Source: a virus. From it: a DNA stretch of 60,966 bases. Of the stretch, positions 36,745 through 45,138 are shown in pieces (positions within the stretch are counted from its first letter, which is position 1; each line of letters begins with the position of its first letter). The translations under genes and the position numbers were made by a program. A model generated the notes under the pieces. That model was not told the DNA's origin. It searched no databases and was given only the letters and a program-made list of their open reading frames with translations. The stretch covers positions 1 to 60,966 of the IMG/VR virus record IMGVR_UViG_3300017963_000051. One strand, 5' to 3'.

Positions 36745-38270
36745 TTGCCGAACAGCTCGAAGTAGCTCTCCATCGCCTGGTCGGCGTAGTCCAGCGGGCG
36801 CCCTGCTTGGATGCACGCTGCGAGGAGCTGAAGGTACGCGCTCTTCATGTCCTTCGACGCCTTGCCACCGAAGCGCTCGACCAGGCGAGTCCGGATGTCC
36901 TCGGAGGCTAGATCGGTCGCGGACACCTCGGGCGACTTCACCTTCGCCTCGACGACGTTGGCAATCACCTCGGCCTTGTCCGCCTTCGACAGATTGCTCT
37001 GAATCACCCGGTGTTGGGCGCGAGACAGATCTTCCTGGGCCGCGATACTTTTCGGGGCTTCAGGGGGCAGCACCGCACGTGCCGGCTCCGTGCGGGGGGC
37101 GACCGGCAACGGGGGCGCCTGGCGAGCGGGCACGGGAGCAGGCGGGCTCGGAGCAGCGGCGGGTGGCGTCGCAGGAGCCAGCGAAGCTGCCGCAGCACCG
37201 GGGAGTTTCGGGCGCGTCCGGGGCTGCACAGTGCCGAGAGCCTGTGCGGGTGGCAGATCTTCGACGTGCTGTGTCGGGGGCGTGGGCGTCTCGTCGTCCG
37301 CATCTTGCGGCCAGCTCGCCAGCACGGCTTGCGGGTCCATGCCAGGACGTGCGGCCGGCTCTGCCGCCACGGGGACGGGTACAGTGGCAGGCTGCGGAGG
37401 CAGTTCGTTGACGCGAGGGGGCGGGAGTTTGGGCTTTCGTGGCTGCATCTCTTTCTCTTTCCTTTTCGCTTCTTCTCTTCGGTCGGCAATCTCAAACGCG
37501 GAGGTCAGCGACGCCAGCGGCGTGCGCTCGCACCTGTGTCGGTGCGGACAACCGCCATAGTCCGCGCACGCCTCCACATTCGGCTGCAAGTCGTTTGCGG
37601 CGTCGGCAAATCGGGCCTTCTCCATGCGACGCACAAGGTCCTCGACGCGCACGAGGTTGTGTTCCACCTGCTCGGAAGGCAGCGTGACGGACACCTTGCG
37701 GGCCTCGGGCTTGCCTTTCGTCAGGTAGTAGATCCACCTTGCCTCGACCTTGTCCGCACCCGAGCGCTGTAAAGCGTCCGCGGAGTACAACGTCTGCTGG
37801 ATGTCGGAGGCCAACTCGTCGGGCGTCAAAGCCCACTTGAAGTCGGAAGTCGTTTTGTGGTCGATGACCAGCGGGTGACCGTCTACGCGAGGCCCAATGT
37901 AGGCGTCCACGTCGATGTACCCCGTGAAGGGGCAGCCAGCGACCGAGAGGCTGAGCTTGCTTTCGATCCCGAGGATGTCCCGCCTGTGCGGCCAGAACTG
38001 AAAGCCCGGAAACGCGATCTTGTGTTCCTTGCTCTCGTTCGGGCGAAAGGCGTCCACAGCCCCCGCGAGATAGTCCTCGATGACCTTGTGCACCCGCGTA
38101 CCAAGCTCCTGGCTTTTGCTCGGAGGCGGCCGGAACCCTTCGATCTTCTCAAAAGCCCACTTGCGTTCGCAGCGGTCGAACGTCTTTAGCTGACTAGCGC
38201 TGTAGACGTACTTCCCTGCCGAGACGCGCATTTTCTCACGCCTCGTGAGCTTCTTTCGGGGTTGGGGCAT
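36741..38270 (-). CDS. PD-(D/E)XK nuclease with Fe-S cysteines and long tail (509 aa)
   Basis: The N-terminal 250 residues are a RecB/Cas4-like nuclease: SASQLKTFDRC, H61, D120/D122 (TGYIDVD), D137-H-K139 (VIDHKTT) and four cysteines C34, C235, C241, C247 arranged as in AddB/Cas4 iron-sulfur nucleases. A Pro/Ala-rich linker (about 285-400) leads to a separate helical domain (about 405-509). It probably processes DNA ends or recombination intermediates. The ATG shares one base with the primase stop (TGATG). Confidence 0.85.
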   Translation of the reverse strand: MPQPRKKLTRREKMRVSAGKYVYSASQLKTFDRCERKWAFEKIEGFRPPPSKSQELGTRVHKVIEDYLAGAVDAFRPNESKEHKIAFPGFQFWPHRRDILGIESKLSLSVAGCPFTGYIDVDAYIGPRVDGHPLVIDHKTTSDFKWALTPDELASDIQQTLYSADALQRSGADKVEARWIYYLTKGKPEARKVSVTLPSEQVEHNLVRVEDLVRRMEKARFADAANDLQPNVEACADYGGCPHRHRCERTPLASLTSAFEIADRREEAKRKEKEMQPRKPKLPPPRVNELPPQPATVPVPVAAEPAARPGMDPQAVLASWPQDADDETPTPPTQHVEDLPPAQALGTVQPRTRPKLPGAAAASLAPATPPAAAPSPPAPVPARQAPPLPVAPRTEPARAVLPPEAPKSIAAQEDLSRAQHRVIQSNLSKADKAEVIANVVEAKVKSPEVSATDLASEDIRTRLVERFGGKASKDMKSAYLQLLAACIQAGRPLDYADQAMESYFELFGK

Positions 38271-41200
38271 CAGGCAGTTTCCATGCGGCGGCGGCGGGGG
38301 GTGAAGATGTCCACCGTGTAGGCGAGAGCGCTCTCCCGCATCCGGTCGCGCTCAGGCTTAGCATCGACGTGTACCGTAGTCAAATCGTATCTGTATACGG
38401 GCACCGACTGTCCGTCGATCTTCTTCCGGCCCGCGACCACCTCGATGCCGCACGCCTCGCACAGCCTGTTGAACGCTGCCGTGATCTGGGACTCGTCCTT
38501 CGTGCCCCAGCCGAGCGTTTCCTGGAGGCCCCGGAAGTTTTCGGCCACGAGAGGGGCCAAGGTCTTTCGGATTTCGTGTCCCGTGCGCTCGACCCCGTGG
38601 TTGTCTGCGTGCTCATCGAAGGCGTGAGGGAGCACCTGGCGGAGCACGTGGTGCGTGATCAGGGATCGGCGATAGTCGCTTTTCAGCTCCGCATCATGGC
38701 GAGAGCCGCTCTTTTCAAAGTCCTTGTACGCGAGGAAGTGATCCAAGCGCTCGGGACAGTCCTCTGCCTTGCGGCTCTCTTCGATGGCGATCAACTGGTT
38801 GTAGCGCCGACACTTGGCACGATGTCGTCCTCGGTCATCGCGGAGGACCATGTCCACGTCCACTTCGCGGTCGTAGTAGCGGTGGAGCCAGTAGCGTTCG
38901 AGCTGGGCTTTTTCCTCGGGCGTACAGACTGCCGCCTCGTTGATCTTCTTTGCCGTGGCATCGCTGATTTCCTCTGCCGCTGCCACCTCGCGGGCGTGTT
39001 CGAGATCTGCCTCTTCCTTCGCTTCCTTCTGCTGGGCTCCTAGGAGCTTGGCGATGTCCTCGTTCACTTCGAGTTCCCGGCTGTCGACGAAGTCCCATTC
39101 GAGGCGCTTGCACTCGCGGTACAGCTCGCCGAAAGGATCGTTCTGCGTTTCACGGTAGGTCTGCTGCTGAAGGATCCACGACTCGGTGAAGGTCAGGTCG
39201 TCAGGGACGAACAGCCGGGACTTCAGGTCCACGACCCGGTAGTTCGGGAGGTGGACGTTCCAGTTGCCGCGAACCTCTCGGGCCTGGCGCGTGACGAGCT
39301 TCATCAGGTAGTCACGGCTCGTCGGATACTTTTCCTTCTTCGCGTAGACCGACACCCCGAGCAGGATGCGGCTGTCTTCGAGGTTGCGGCACCTCATGCA
39401 CATCTGCGTCACGTTGCGGGCCACCACCTTGTCGTAGTTCCACAGCACGTACTGGCGCTTCACCGGGGCCTCGATGGAGAGTCCCGACTGCACGGCGGGA
39501 GAGAAGATCAGCACGTCGTACTCCTGTGCCATGCGGTTTGGATCGTGGAGAAGCTCCTGGATGCGCTGCGTCTTCGAGTTGTCGCTCGACACCTCCAGCA
39601 CGCGAAGGTCCGGGCGTTTTTTCCGGACCATCCGTGCCCACTGGCGCACCTTCGCGGCCGATGTCACCGCACAGGCAATCGGGGCATCGCCTTTCTGGTG
39701 CGAGACGACGTCATGGAAGAACGCCTGCATGAGCACCGCCTCGGAGACGGTTTCGACCTTGCGGCGCTTCGTCGCCAGCGGGCGTGCCTTGATCACCACC
39801 GTTGGGCGCGTCGCGTCCACGTCATTGGCCCGGCTCATGAAGAAGAGCTGAAGGTCCGGCGTCCAGTTCGCCGTCGCAGCGATCGGGTACTTCGCCGAAG
39901 CCCAATGGCGCATGACGGTCTTGAAGGTCTGGTAGCGCTCGCGCAACGGGCCCTGGTGGAAGTAGTCGGCCACCTCGTGGGCTTCGTCGATGAAGGCGTG
40001 CCGGCGCGTGTAGTGGCCCGTCTCTGAGTCGACTTCGTCTGGCAGCAGTTCGATCTTCCCCGAGCTGTTCAGGGTCGTGCTCACCCGGCTCACAGAGGGG
40101 GCTGACGGGTCCGTGTAGGGCACGGCTCCGAGCTTGGCGGCGTTGGCATGGGTCAGGGCCGTGAGCGCCGTCATGGCGATGAGAGAGCCCTCTCGCGTCG
40201 CCTGTCGCACCGAATACGTCTTCCCTGCCCCCATGGGGGCGTCCAGGAGGATCGCCGCACCCCCAGGGAATGCCCGCTTCACCTGCTCGACCGCATCGCC
40301 GATGTACTCCACCTCCCCGAGATCTAGGGAGTATAGGGGGCCCCCCGAGTCTGTGGCGTCGAGGAGCTTGACGATTTGCCCGACCTTCGGACTGTAGTCT
40401 GGATCACTATCACTACCTCCAAAGTGCGGGAAAGGCGCGTCACCCACCCGTAGGGGGTTCAAGCAATCTGGGGTGTTTTCGTTAGGGAGAACGCTTGAAC
40501 CCGGAGGGTGCGAAAAAAGCGCATCCTGTGTTTGCGCGTTTTCGCGCTGGGGAGTTTCCCCACCCTCTACCTGTGGGTTTTGTTTGTTTCGGAGCCTGGA
40601 AAGGAGATCGTCCGCCCCCTTCAGGTCGTCCGCATCCTCCCCGAACCCCTTGTCTTTCGCGTAGCGGTAAGCGTTGAGTGCGCGGTCTTCGACGAAGTCC
40701 GGGTCGAGAGGCGGGTCGTTGCGGAGGTTCCATTCCTGGATGACCTCCACCGCGTGCTCGGGAGGCACGCCGAAGTCGTGCGCCTTGCAGCCCAAGGCGT
40801 ACGCGGTCGACGCTCGACCATCGTCCATGCCCGGGACCTTCTTCACGTACGCACGCAACCGCGCTACGCGGCGAGGCAGGATGCCAGGGTCTACCTCGAA
40901 TTCATCGCTGTTCCGAGGGTCGTCGGCGAGGTCGACCTCCCGGGGCTTGTGGTGCCGCGCCTTGCGGGCCTTCGTCCCCAGCTCCCGCTTGATCTCCTCG
41001 AACCGCTCCGACACCCCGAAGCGCTCCATGAGCGTGAAGGGATCGACGCGAGCCCCGATATCACACTTCTCCAGGAGGATCTGAAAAGGGTCGTCCGGGT
41101 CTTTCTGGTGCCAATAGCCGGGCACTCGGAGAATCCGAGCCACGTCCATCGCCTTCGGGTCTGCCCCGCACAGCTCACCGATCGCCATGGCCGCGGCGCG

Positions 41201-41662
41201 GTAGTCCTCGAAGGAAAGCCCGTGCGCGTCGGGCAGACGCCAGTAGACGTGATAGCCGTTCTTCGTCCGCACGATAGCGTGCGGAGGCACCGCCGAAAGC
41301 GATTCCCGCCAACCCTCGTCTGTGGAGTCGATGTCGAGCGCGATGACGCGAAGGTGCCGCACGCTGTCTTTGCGGGCGCCGTTGGCGTCAGGGTCATGGT
41401 GCTGGACGGCAACGAAAGCGGCCCACGGCACGCGGCGGGTGTTCGGCCCGTTCGGTGTCGTGCCCCGGATGTTGACGTGGTCGAAGTAGTCGAGCCCATC
41501 GAAGCCCACCCGCACCACGTTGCGGGCACTCTTCTTCCAATCTGCGGGCTTGTCCGGCCCCTCGGCGATGGCGCGTCCATGCCACACCTCCCGACGCGGC
41601 TCGCCGCTCATCGAGAGGAATTGGAGGAACTGCTCGGCTTGCTTACGGTCTGGACTCAGCAT
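38270..41662 (-). CDS. Primase-helicase fusion: AEP primase plus SF2 helicase (1,130 aa)
   Basis: Residues about 90-190 are an archaeo-eukaryotic-type (RepB-like) primase: D110/D112 (VIALDIDST), H138 (NGYHVYWRL) and RVPGYWHQK at 179-187. A helical PriCT-like part follows. The second half is an SF2 ATPase like origin-binding proteins: Walker A APMGAGKT at 475-482, IDEAH at 558-562, and a late SPAVQSGLSIEAPV with QMCMRCRN. It probably starts replication of the genome. Start MLSPDRKQ at 41662; the ATG at 41701 is rejected because the extra residues are not conserved-looking. Confidence 0.85.
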   Translation of the reverse strand: MLSPDRKQAEQFLQFLSMSGEPRREVWHGRAIAEGPDKPADWKKSARNVVRVGFDGLDYFDHVNIRGTTPNGPNTRRVPWAAFVAVQHHDPDANGARKDSVRHLRVIALDIDSTDEGWRESLSAVPPHAIVRTKNGYHVYWRLPDAHGLSFEDYRAAAMAIGELCGADPKAMDVARILRVPGYWHQKDPDDPFQILLEKCDIGARVDPFTLMERFGVSERFEEIKRELGTKARKARHHKPREVDLADDPRNSDEFEVDPGILPRRVARLRAYVKKVPGMDDGRASTAYALGCKAHDFGVPPEHAVEVIQEWNLRNDPPLDPDFVEDRALNAYRYAKDKGFGEDADDLKGADDLLSRLRNKQNPQVEGGETPQRENAQTQDALFSHPPGSSVLPNENTPDCLNPLRVGDAPFPHFGGSDSDPDYSPKVGQIVKLLDATDSGGPLYSLDLGEVEYIGDAVEQVKRAFPGGAAILLDAPMGAGKTYSVRQATREGSLIAMTALTALTHANAAKLGAVPYTDPSAPSVSRVSTTLNSSGKIELLPDEVDSETGHYTRRHAFIDEAHEVADYFHQGPLRERYQTFKTVMRHWASAKYPIAATANWTPDLQLFFMSRANDVDATRPTVVIKARPLATKRRKVETVSEAVLMQAFFHDVVSHQKGDAPIACAVTSAAKVRQWARMVRKKRPDLRVLEVSSDNSKTQRIQELLHDPNRMAQEYDVLIFSPAVQSGLSIEAPVKRQYVLWNYDKVVARNVTQMCMRCRNLEDSRILLGVSVYAKKEKYPTSRDYLMKLVTRQAREVRGNWNVHLPNYRVVDLKSRLFVPDDLTFTESWILQQQTYRETQNDPFGELYRECKRLEWDFVDSRELEVNEDIAKLLGAQQKEAKEEADLEHAREVAAAEEISDATAKKINEAAVCTPEEKAQLERYWLHRYYDREVDVDMVLRDDRGRHRAKCRRYNQLIAIEESRKAEDCPERLDHFLAYKDFEKSGSRHDAELKSDYRRSLITHHVLRQVLPHAFDEHADNHGVERTGHEIRKTLAPLVAENFRGLQETLGWGTKDESQITAAFNRLCEACGIEVVAGRKKIDGQSVPVYRYDLTTVHVDAKPERDRMRESALAYTVDIFTPRRRRMETA

Positions 41663-41710
41663 GGCAGAGGGTGCCAAACGCCGAGATCGCAGAACGCGCA
41701 CTTCGACAGC

Positions 41711-41722
41711 GCTTCAGGTAGT
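41711..41722 (-). promoter_or_regulatory. Half repeat motif in the replication operon leader
   Basis: TCAGGTAGTCTT, a single half-site of the TAGTCAGGTAGTC motif, lies about 50 bases upstream of the primase-helicase ATG. GAATAGCGCT (41734-41743), shared with 44549-44558, is next to it. Confidence 0.4.
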
Positions 41723-41750
41723 CTTTTCCTACCGAATAGCGCTGGACGTG

Positions 41751-41779
41751 TTGACGCGCGGGGCCGAACCCCCTATCCT
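41751..41779 (+). promoter_or_regulatory. Sigma70-like promoter for a small RNA
   Basis: TTGACG (41751-41756), a 17-base spacer and TATCCT (41774-41779) on the plus strand. No gene starts downstream before the terminator at 41861. Confidence 0.7.
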
Positions 41780-41785
41780 GATCTC

Positions 41786-41895
41786 GACGCATTAGGCAAG
41801 GGGCATGATGCCCCGCGGGAGTCCCCCCGTCAAGAGTGGACGCGGGCTCCCGCCCGGACAGCCCCCAGGATTAGGCCCCTGGGGGCTTTTCTTTG
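41786..41895 (+). ncRNA. Predicted structured small RNA, about 105-110 nt
   Basis: Between a good promoter and a strong terminator there is no supported reading frame but clear pairing: GGGGCA-TGA-TGCCCC, then GCGGGAG pairing with CTCCCGC around an internal segment, then the terminator stem. It is divergent from the primase-helicase gene, a common place for regulatory or antisense RNAs controlling replication. The start is estimated from the -10 box. The rest of the gap to 41965 holds nothing else I can identify. Confidence 0.65.
41861..41894 (+). terminator. Rho-independent terminator of the small RNA
   Basis: Nine-bp stem GCCCCCAGG with CCTGGGGGC, loop ATTAGGCC, then TTTTCTTT on the plus strand. 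There is no T-run in the minus direction, so it serves the plus-strand transcript. Confidence 0.9.
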
Positions 41896-41965
41896 TCCGT
41901 AGGGTGCCCTTTGGTTCCGTTTGGTCCCGTTCTGCACCCTGGCGTTCCGCGCAGGCGCGGAAGTT

Positions 41966-42580
41966 CTACGGTTGTAGTCCTACGGCTCCGAGGATGATGC
42001 GCGGGGTCTCGCGCTCGAACTGTTGGGGATCGATGTCCCAAAGCAGGTAGGTGTCGCGCATGTCGGCGATCTGGTCCTCGGCCCACGCCCGGAGGAACTT
42101 CTCCGAGGCCCCCATGCGCTTGAACTGCTGGATCTGCTGCACGTCGGCCCGGGTCTCCAGGACCCAGCGCCCAGCACTGTGCGCGTAGCGACGCTCGAAT
42201 CGAGCATCCCCGAGCCGCTCCCGGTCGCAGTAGTGCACCAGCTCGTGGACGAGCAACGCCGCCTGGCTCTCCGGCGAGCGCTCGTCAAAGTCGTTTCGCA
42301 GGTAGAGGGCGGACTGTCCCGCCGTCCCCCCGGCGATCGGGTTGCGGTACACGACCCGGATGGACTTCAGGGCCAGGCGGTCAAACGCCGCCTGTACGGT
42401 AGCCTCGGGGTCGTCCGAGACCCATCCGGGTTCGCAGGCGGGGTCTGCCGCTTCCGCGAGATCCTCTGCCGTCAGCTCGAACGTGTGCTCCGTGGGCTCG
42501 CTCGCGCCCGAGAACGCGAGAGGGGTGCAGCTCGCTAGGAAGGCGAAGAGGAAGAGGGCGAAAGGCTTGATACGGTCCAT
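41966..42580 (-). CDS. Lipoprotein zinc metallopeptidase-like protein (204 aa)
   Basis: The signal peptide ends in a lipobox (LASC, Cys 18). A zincin motif HELVH at 112-116 lies in a helix (ALLVHELVHYCDRERLG) and a downstream helix with ETRADVQQIQQF could supply the third ligand (Glu). The protein should face the periplasm. It might modify the envelope during infection or lysogeny. The ATG at 42580 is set by the signal peptide. Confidence 0.7.
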   Translation of the reverse strand: MDRIKPFALFLFAFLASCTPLAFSGASEPTEHTFELTAEDLAEAADPACEPGWVSDDPEATVQAAFDRLALKSIRVVYRNPIAGGTAGQSALYLRNDFDERSPESQAALLVHELVHYCDRERLGDARFERRYAHSAGRWVLETRADVQQIQQFKRMGASEKFLRAWAEDQIADMRDTYLLWDIDPQQFERETPRIILGAVGLQP

Positions 42581-42588
42581 GTGCAGTC

Positions 42589-42852
42589 CTACGGGATGAG
42601 AGACAGCTCTTCGGCGGCCTTGTAGACCCACTGCCAGGCTTCGCCGGAGCTAGCCCAGTTTCTGCGACTCGCATCGCCCACGAGCGCGAGACCTGTGGGC
42701 CCCACGTCAGCGACCGTGAGCCGCCGGCCCCATCGGTCCAGGACATCGTCCCCGGCCTTCAGGGTCGCCGTCAGGGCGTAGGGGAGGTGATAGCGGGTGC
42801 GGCGTGGGTAGTGGGTCACGGCCGACGTGGCGGCTTCTGGAGCGGCTTCCAT
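42589..42852 (-). CDS. Hypothetical protein (87 aa)
   Basis: Small beta-rich protein (ALTATLKAGDDVLDRWGRRL, then LTVADVGPTGLALVG) of SH3-like appearance. No family is recognised. It is the first gene after the terminator of the 473-residue gene and is probably co-transcribed with the lipoprotein. Confidence 0.5.
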   Translation of the reverse strand: MEAAPEAATSAVTHYPRRTRYHLPYALTATLKAGDDVLDRWGRRLTVADVGPTGLALVGDASRRNWASSGEAWQWVYKAAEELSLIP

Positions 42853-42878
42853 GGTGACTACGATACTACATGCGCACG

Positions 42879-42916
42879 AACAAAAACAAACCCGACCCCT
42901 CTTTCGAGGGGCCGGG
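42879..42916 (-). terminator. Rho-independent terminator (minus)
   Basis: On the minus strand an 11-bp stem with one G-T pair (42891-42901 with 42906-42916), GAAA loop, then TTTGTTTTTG. It ends transcription of the 42968-44389 gene. Confidence 0.88.
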
Positions 42917-42967
42917 CCGATGGCACACTACACGCCTCACCATTGAGCCGTGAGCCCGTAGATTGTA

Positions 42968-44389
42968 CTAATCGGGCACGGACGGGTCAACGGCTGCCGC
43001 GTTGAGCAGGTTCCAGAGCGTGCTTGCGTGAATGTTCCCGAGCACCGCGAGGAGCTGGCGCGTCAGGGTCATTTTCGTAGACAGGTCGAGCGTGTCGATC
43101 TTGCGCTTGAGCCCGCGAAGTGCTTGCACTGCGGTGGAGTTGTCCTTCCCCGAGGAGAAACGAATCGCGTCATACACGTCGGGGCCCACCAGCGCCCGAA
43201 CCTTCTGCTCCTGGTGCTTCTCCAGCATGTGGAACCAGAGCAGAAGATGCTCATCGTAACCATTCGGCTCCGGATCGTTCTCAGTACCGCCAGAGAACGC
43301 GAGTTCCGGGAGTTCGGGCGGGGTCCAGTCGTCTCCCGAGGGGATGTCGGCGGTCATGGGATCGGGCCCCTTTTGGGGTTTTGCCTTCTGCGGAGCAGGC
43401 ACGGCACGCGGTGCAGGTGCACCAGGCATCGCCATTGCAGGAGCCTGTGCAGGCATCTGCGGCTGCTGGGGACCTCCCATGCCTCCGAGAGCGTCCATGA
43501 CACCTCCGGCCCCTCCCTGGTTCGCTCCCTGCATCATCTGAACGAGCATCATGGCGCCTTCGGGCGGGATGCCCATCGCCTTGGAGATCAACATGGGCAC
43601 CGCAACGCTTCCGAGCTGCATCGCAACGTCCCACTTCTGCTGCTGCGCCGCTTGATCCGCGCGAGCCAGTTCCGCCTCCAACTCCATCTTGCGCGTCGCC
43701 GTGCTCTTTTGCTCGCTCTCTTTCCAGAGCAGCGAAGCCTCGTGCAACGTCGTGGCGCTCGACTTGGCAACCTCGCCCACACTCGTGGCGATGGCGGGCA
43801 GCTCGTGAGCGCTTCGACAGACCGCGTCCACGAGCTTGTCGATCCGCTTCGCATACTCCTCTTCTCTCTTCATGATGAAGCGCCTCAGCTCATCGTTTTC
43901 GTTTCGCTGCTGCTCGAAGAAGAAGCGAAACAGTTTGAGATCGGTGCGCTCCCGGTCGTCGACCACAGAGTCATCGAACACGGGCGCCCCGTTGACGATC
44001 TTCACCGTGAACTCTCGACGAATCCACTTGATGTCGCCACCCGGGGAGTCGTACCGGATCGCCGTCCGGTAGCAGTATTCCTCGGGGTCGTCAACGGTTT
44101 TTGCGTGACGCTCGGCCAGCTTCATGAGCTGCTGGCCCATGGCATCGACGCTGGGGCGGTTGTCGGGGTCCACAATCAGCTTCCCCGACGCAGACTTGAA
44201 GTTCCGGTCGCCAGGCCCACGCGCTTCGATCCGGAGATCGATGATGGTGTCGTGGTGCTCCTCGATGCGCTCCATGATTTTCGAGGGCAGCTCCGTCATC
44301 TGCACGCTGACAGAACGGTCCCCTTCGTAGAACGGCACGCTTCCTGGGGCCGGATTCGACTCCGCCCACATCGACAGATCGTCGCTCAT
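42968..44389 (-). CDS. Unrecognised 473-residue protein
   Basis: The N-terminal 150 residues look folded (beta-containing, RREFTVKIVNGAPVFDD). A long coiled coil follows (about 160-265), then a Gly/Met/Pro/Gln-rich low-complexity stretch (about 285-350), then an acidic linker and a helical C-terminal domain. There is no Walker motif. The monocistronic position, divergent from the virion operon, and the self-assembly look would fit a scaffold or assembly factor. ATG 44389 has GGAGAGAAG upstream. Confidence 0.6.
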   Translation of the reverse strand: MSDDLSMWAESNPAPGSVPFYEGDRSVSVQMTELPSKIMERIEEHHDTIIDLRIEARGPGDRNFKSASGKLIVDPDNRPSVDAMGQQLMKLAERHAKTVDDPEEYCYRTAIRYDSPGGDIKWIRREFTVKIVNGAPVFDDSVVDDRERTDLKLFRFFFEQQRNENDELRRFIMKREEEYAKRIDKLVDAVCRSAHELPAIATSVGEVAKSSATTLHEASLLWKESEQKSTATRKMELEAELARADQAAQQQKWDVAMQLGSVAVPMLISKAMGIPPEGAMMLVQMMQGANQGGAGGVMDALGGMGGPQQPQMPAQAPAMAMPGAPAPRAVPAPQKAKPQKGPDPMTADIPSGDDWTPPELPELAFSGGTENDPEPNGYDEHLLLWFHMLEKHQEQKVRALVGPDVYDAIRFSSGKDNSTAVQALRGLKRKIDTLDLSTKMTLTRQLLAVLGNIHASTLWNLLNAAAVDPSVPD

Positions 44390-44581
44390 GATGTCTTCTC
44401 TCCTGTTTGGCGCAAACAACGCGCCTTTGGGCTTCCTGTAGTGCAGAATAGCGTCATTTAGCGGCAGAATAGAAACTATTTGAAGCAAAGAGTAGCGCTG
44501 CGCGTGAAGCGCTGTTTACATAGAGGTGCGCGAGATTACCTCGCACGCGAATAGCGCTACACGCGCGCACGGAGATTCAAC
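44390..44581. promoter_or_regulatory. Divergent control region with GAATAGCGCT repeats
   Basis: No gene is seen. GAATAGCGTC (44446), GAGTAGCGCT (44490), GAAGCGCT (44506) and GAATAGCGCT (44549-44558) recur, the last also at 41734. GTGCGCGAG and CTCGCAC (44526-44546) form a small inverted repeat. The region is more AT-rich than its surroundings and lies between the replication and virion arms. It is the likely promoter of both flanking transcripts and a candidate replication origin. GGAG precedes ATG 44582. Confidence 0.5.
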
Positions 44582-44932
44582 ATGAAGAAGATCGCCATTC
44601 CCGGATCCCGGAACGAGTTGGAGAAGAAGTACATCGCCTCGCAGACCAAGCTCATGCGAGCTGCCTCCGAGGCCAAGCGCATCGGTGAGAACATGGTCGA
44701 GGTGGCGGTGGCCGGCGGTACCGCCTACCTGTACGGCGTGGTGGAGGACAAGCTCCCCTACGAGGGCAAGATCCCCGGCACCGAGATCGGCTTCGACCTC
44801 GCGGGCGGACTCGCCCTCACGGTCGGTGGCGCCGTCATGAAGGGCAAGATGTCCGGCGCCGTTCAGGCGGTCGGCATGGGCCTCCTACTCCCGGCGCTCC
44901 GTGAGTACGGTCGCGCCGCGACCTTCTTCTAA
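44582..44932 (+). CDS. Glycine-rich membrane protein, first gene of virion operon (116 aa)
   Basis: After a basic helix (about 1-40), residues about 45-115 are Gly/Ala/Val-rich with two or three weak membrane segments (EVAVAGGTAYLYGVV, LAGGLALTVGGAVM, AVGMGLLLPAL). First place in the operon suggests an abundant virion membrane protein. No family is recognised. Confidence 0.6.
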   Translation: MKKIAIPGSRNELEKKYIASQTKLMRAASEAKRIGENMVEVAVAGGTAYLYGVVEDKLPYEGKIPGTEIGFDLAGGLALTVGGAVMKGKMSGAVQAVGMGLLLPALREYGRAATFF

Positions 44933-44940
44933 GGGTCACC

Positions 44941-45138
44941 GTGACGGTTCGGGACGTCGCTACCGTGGTCGGGGCAGTCGCAGGTACCACCCTGACGATC
45001 GTCCTCCTCGCAGAAAAGCTCGGCAGGCGCCGATCTTCTGAGGGGCACGACTGCGGCACGACTGCCGATTGCGAGTCCATGCTCGCGTGTATCGACGGCA
45101 AGTGCGTCCCGGACCCTCGCAAAGTTCCCTCTCCCTGA
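44941..45138 (+). CDS. Small anchored Cys-rich protein (65 aa)
   Basis: A GTG start leads into a membrane helix (VATVVGAVAGTTLTIVLLAE), a basic stop, then a C-terminal domain with four cysteines (HDCGTTADCESMLACIDGKC) that could form two disulfides, as in small exported knottin-like domains. Likely a minor virion membrane protein. Confidence 0.55.
   Translation: MTVRDVATVVGAVAGTTLTIVLLAEKLGRRRSSEGHDCGTTADCESMLACIDGKCVPDPRKVPSP

Noticed and set aside
41786-41895. Small RNA considered as a tRNA
   Set aside because: No cloverleaf with a T-arm GTTCRA element or CCA-proximal acceptor stem can be drawn; two simple stems and a terminator fit better. No other tRNA was recognised in the window.
42968-44389. 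473-residue protein considered as portal, terminase or packaging ATPase
   Set aside because: No nucleotide-binding motif, and coiled-coil plus Gly/Met/Gln-rich regions do not fit those families.
43028-44461. 477-residue plus-strand frame opposite the 42968-44389 gene
   Set aside because: Low-complexity Arg/His/Leu composition typical of a shadow; the minus gene has a ribosome binding site and terminator.
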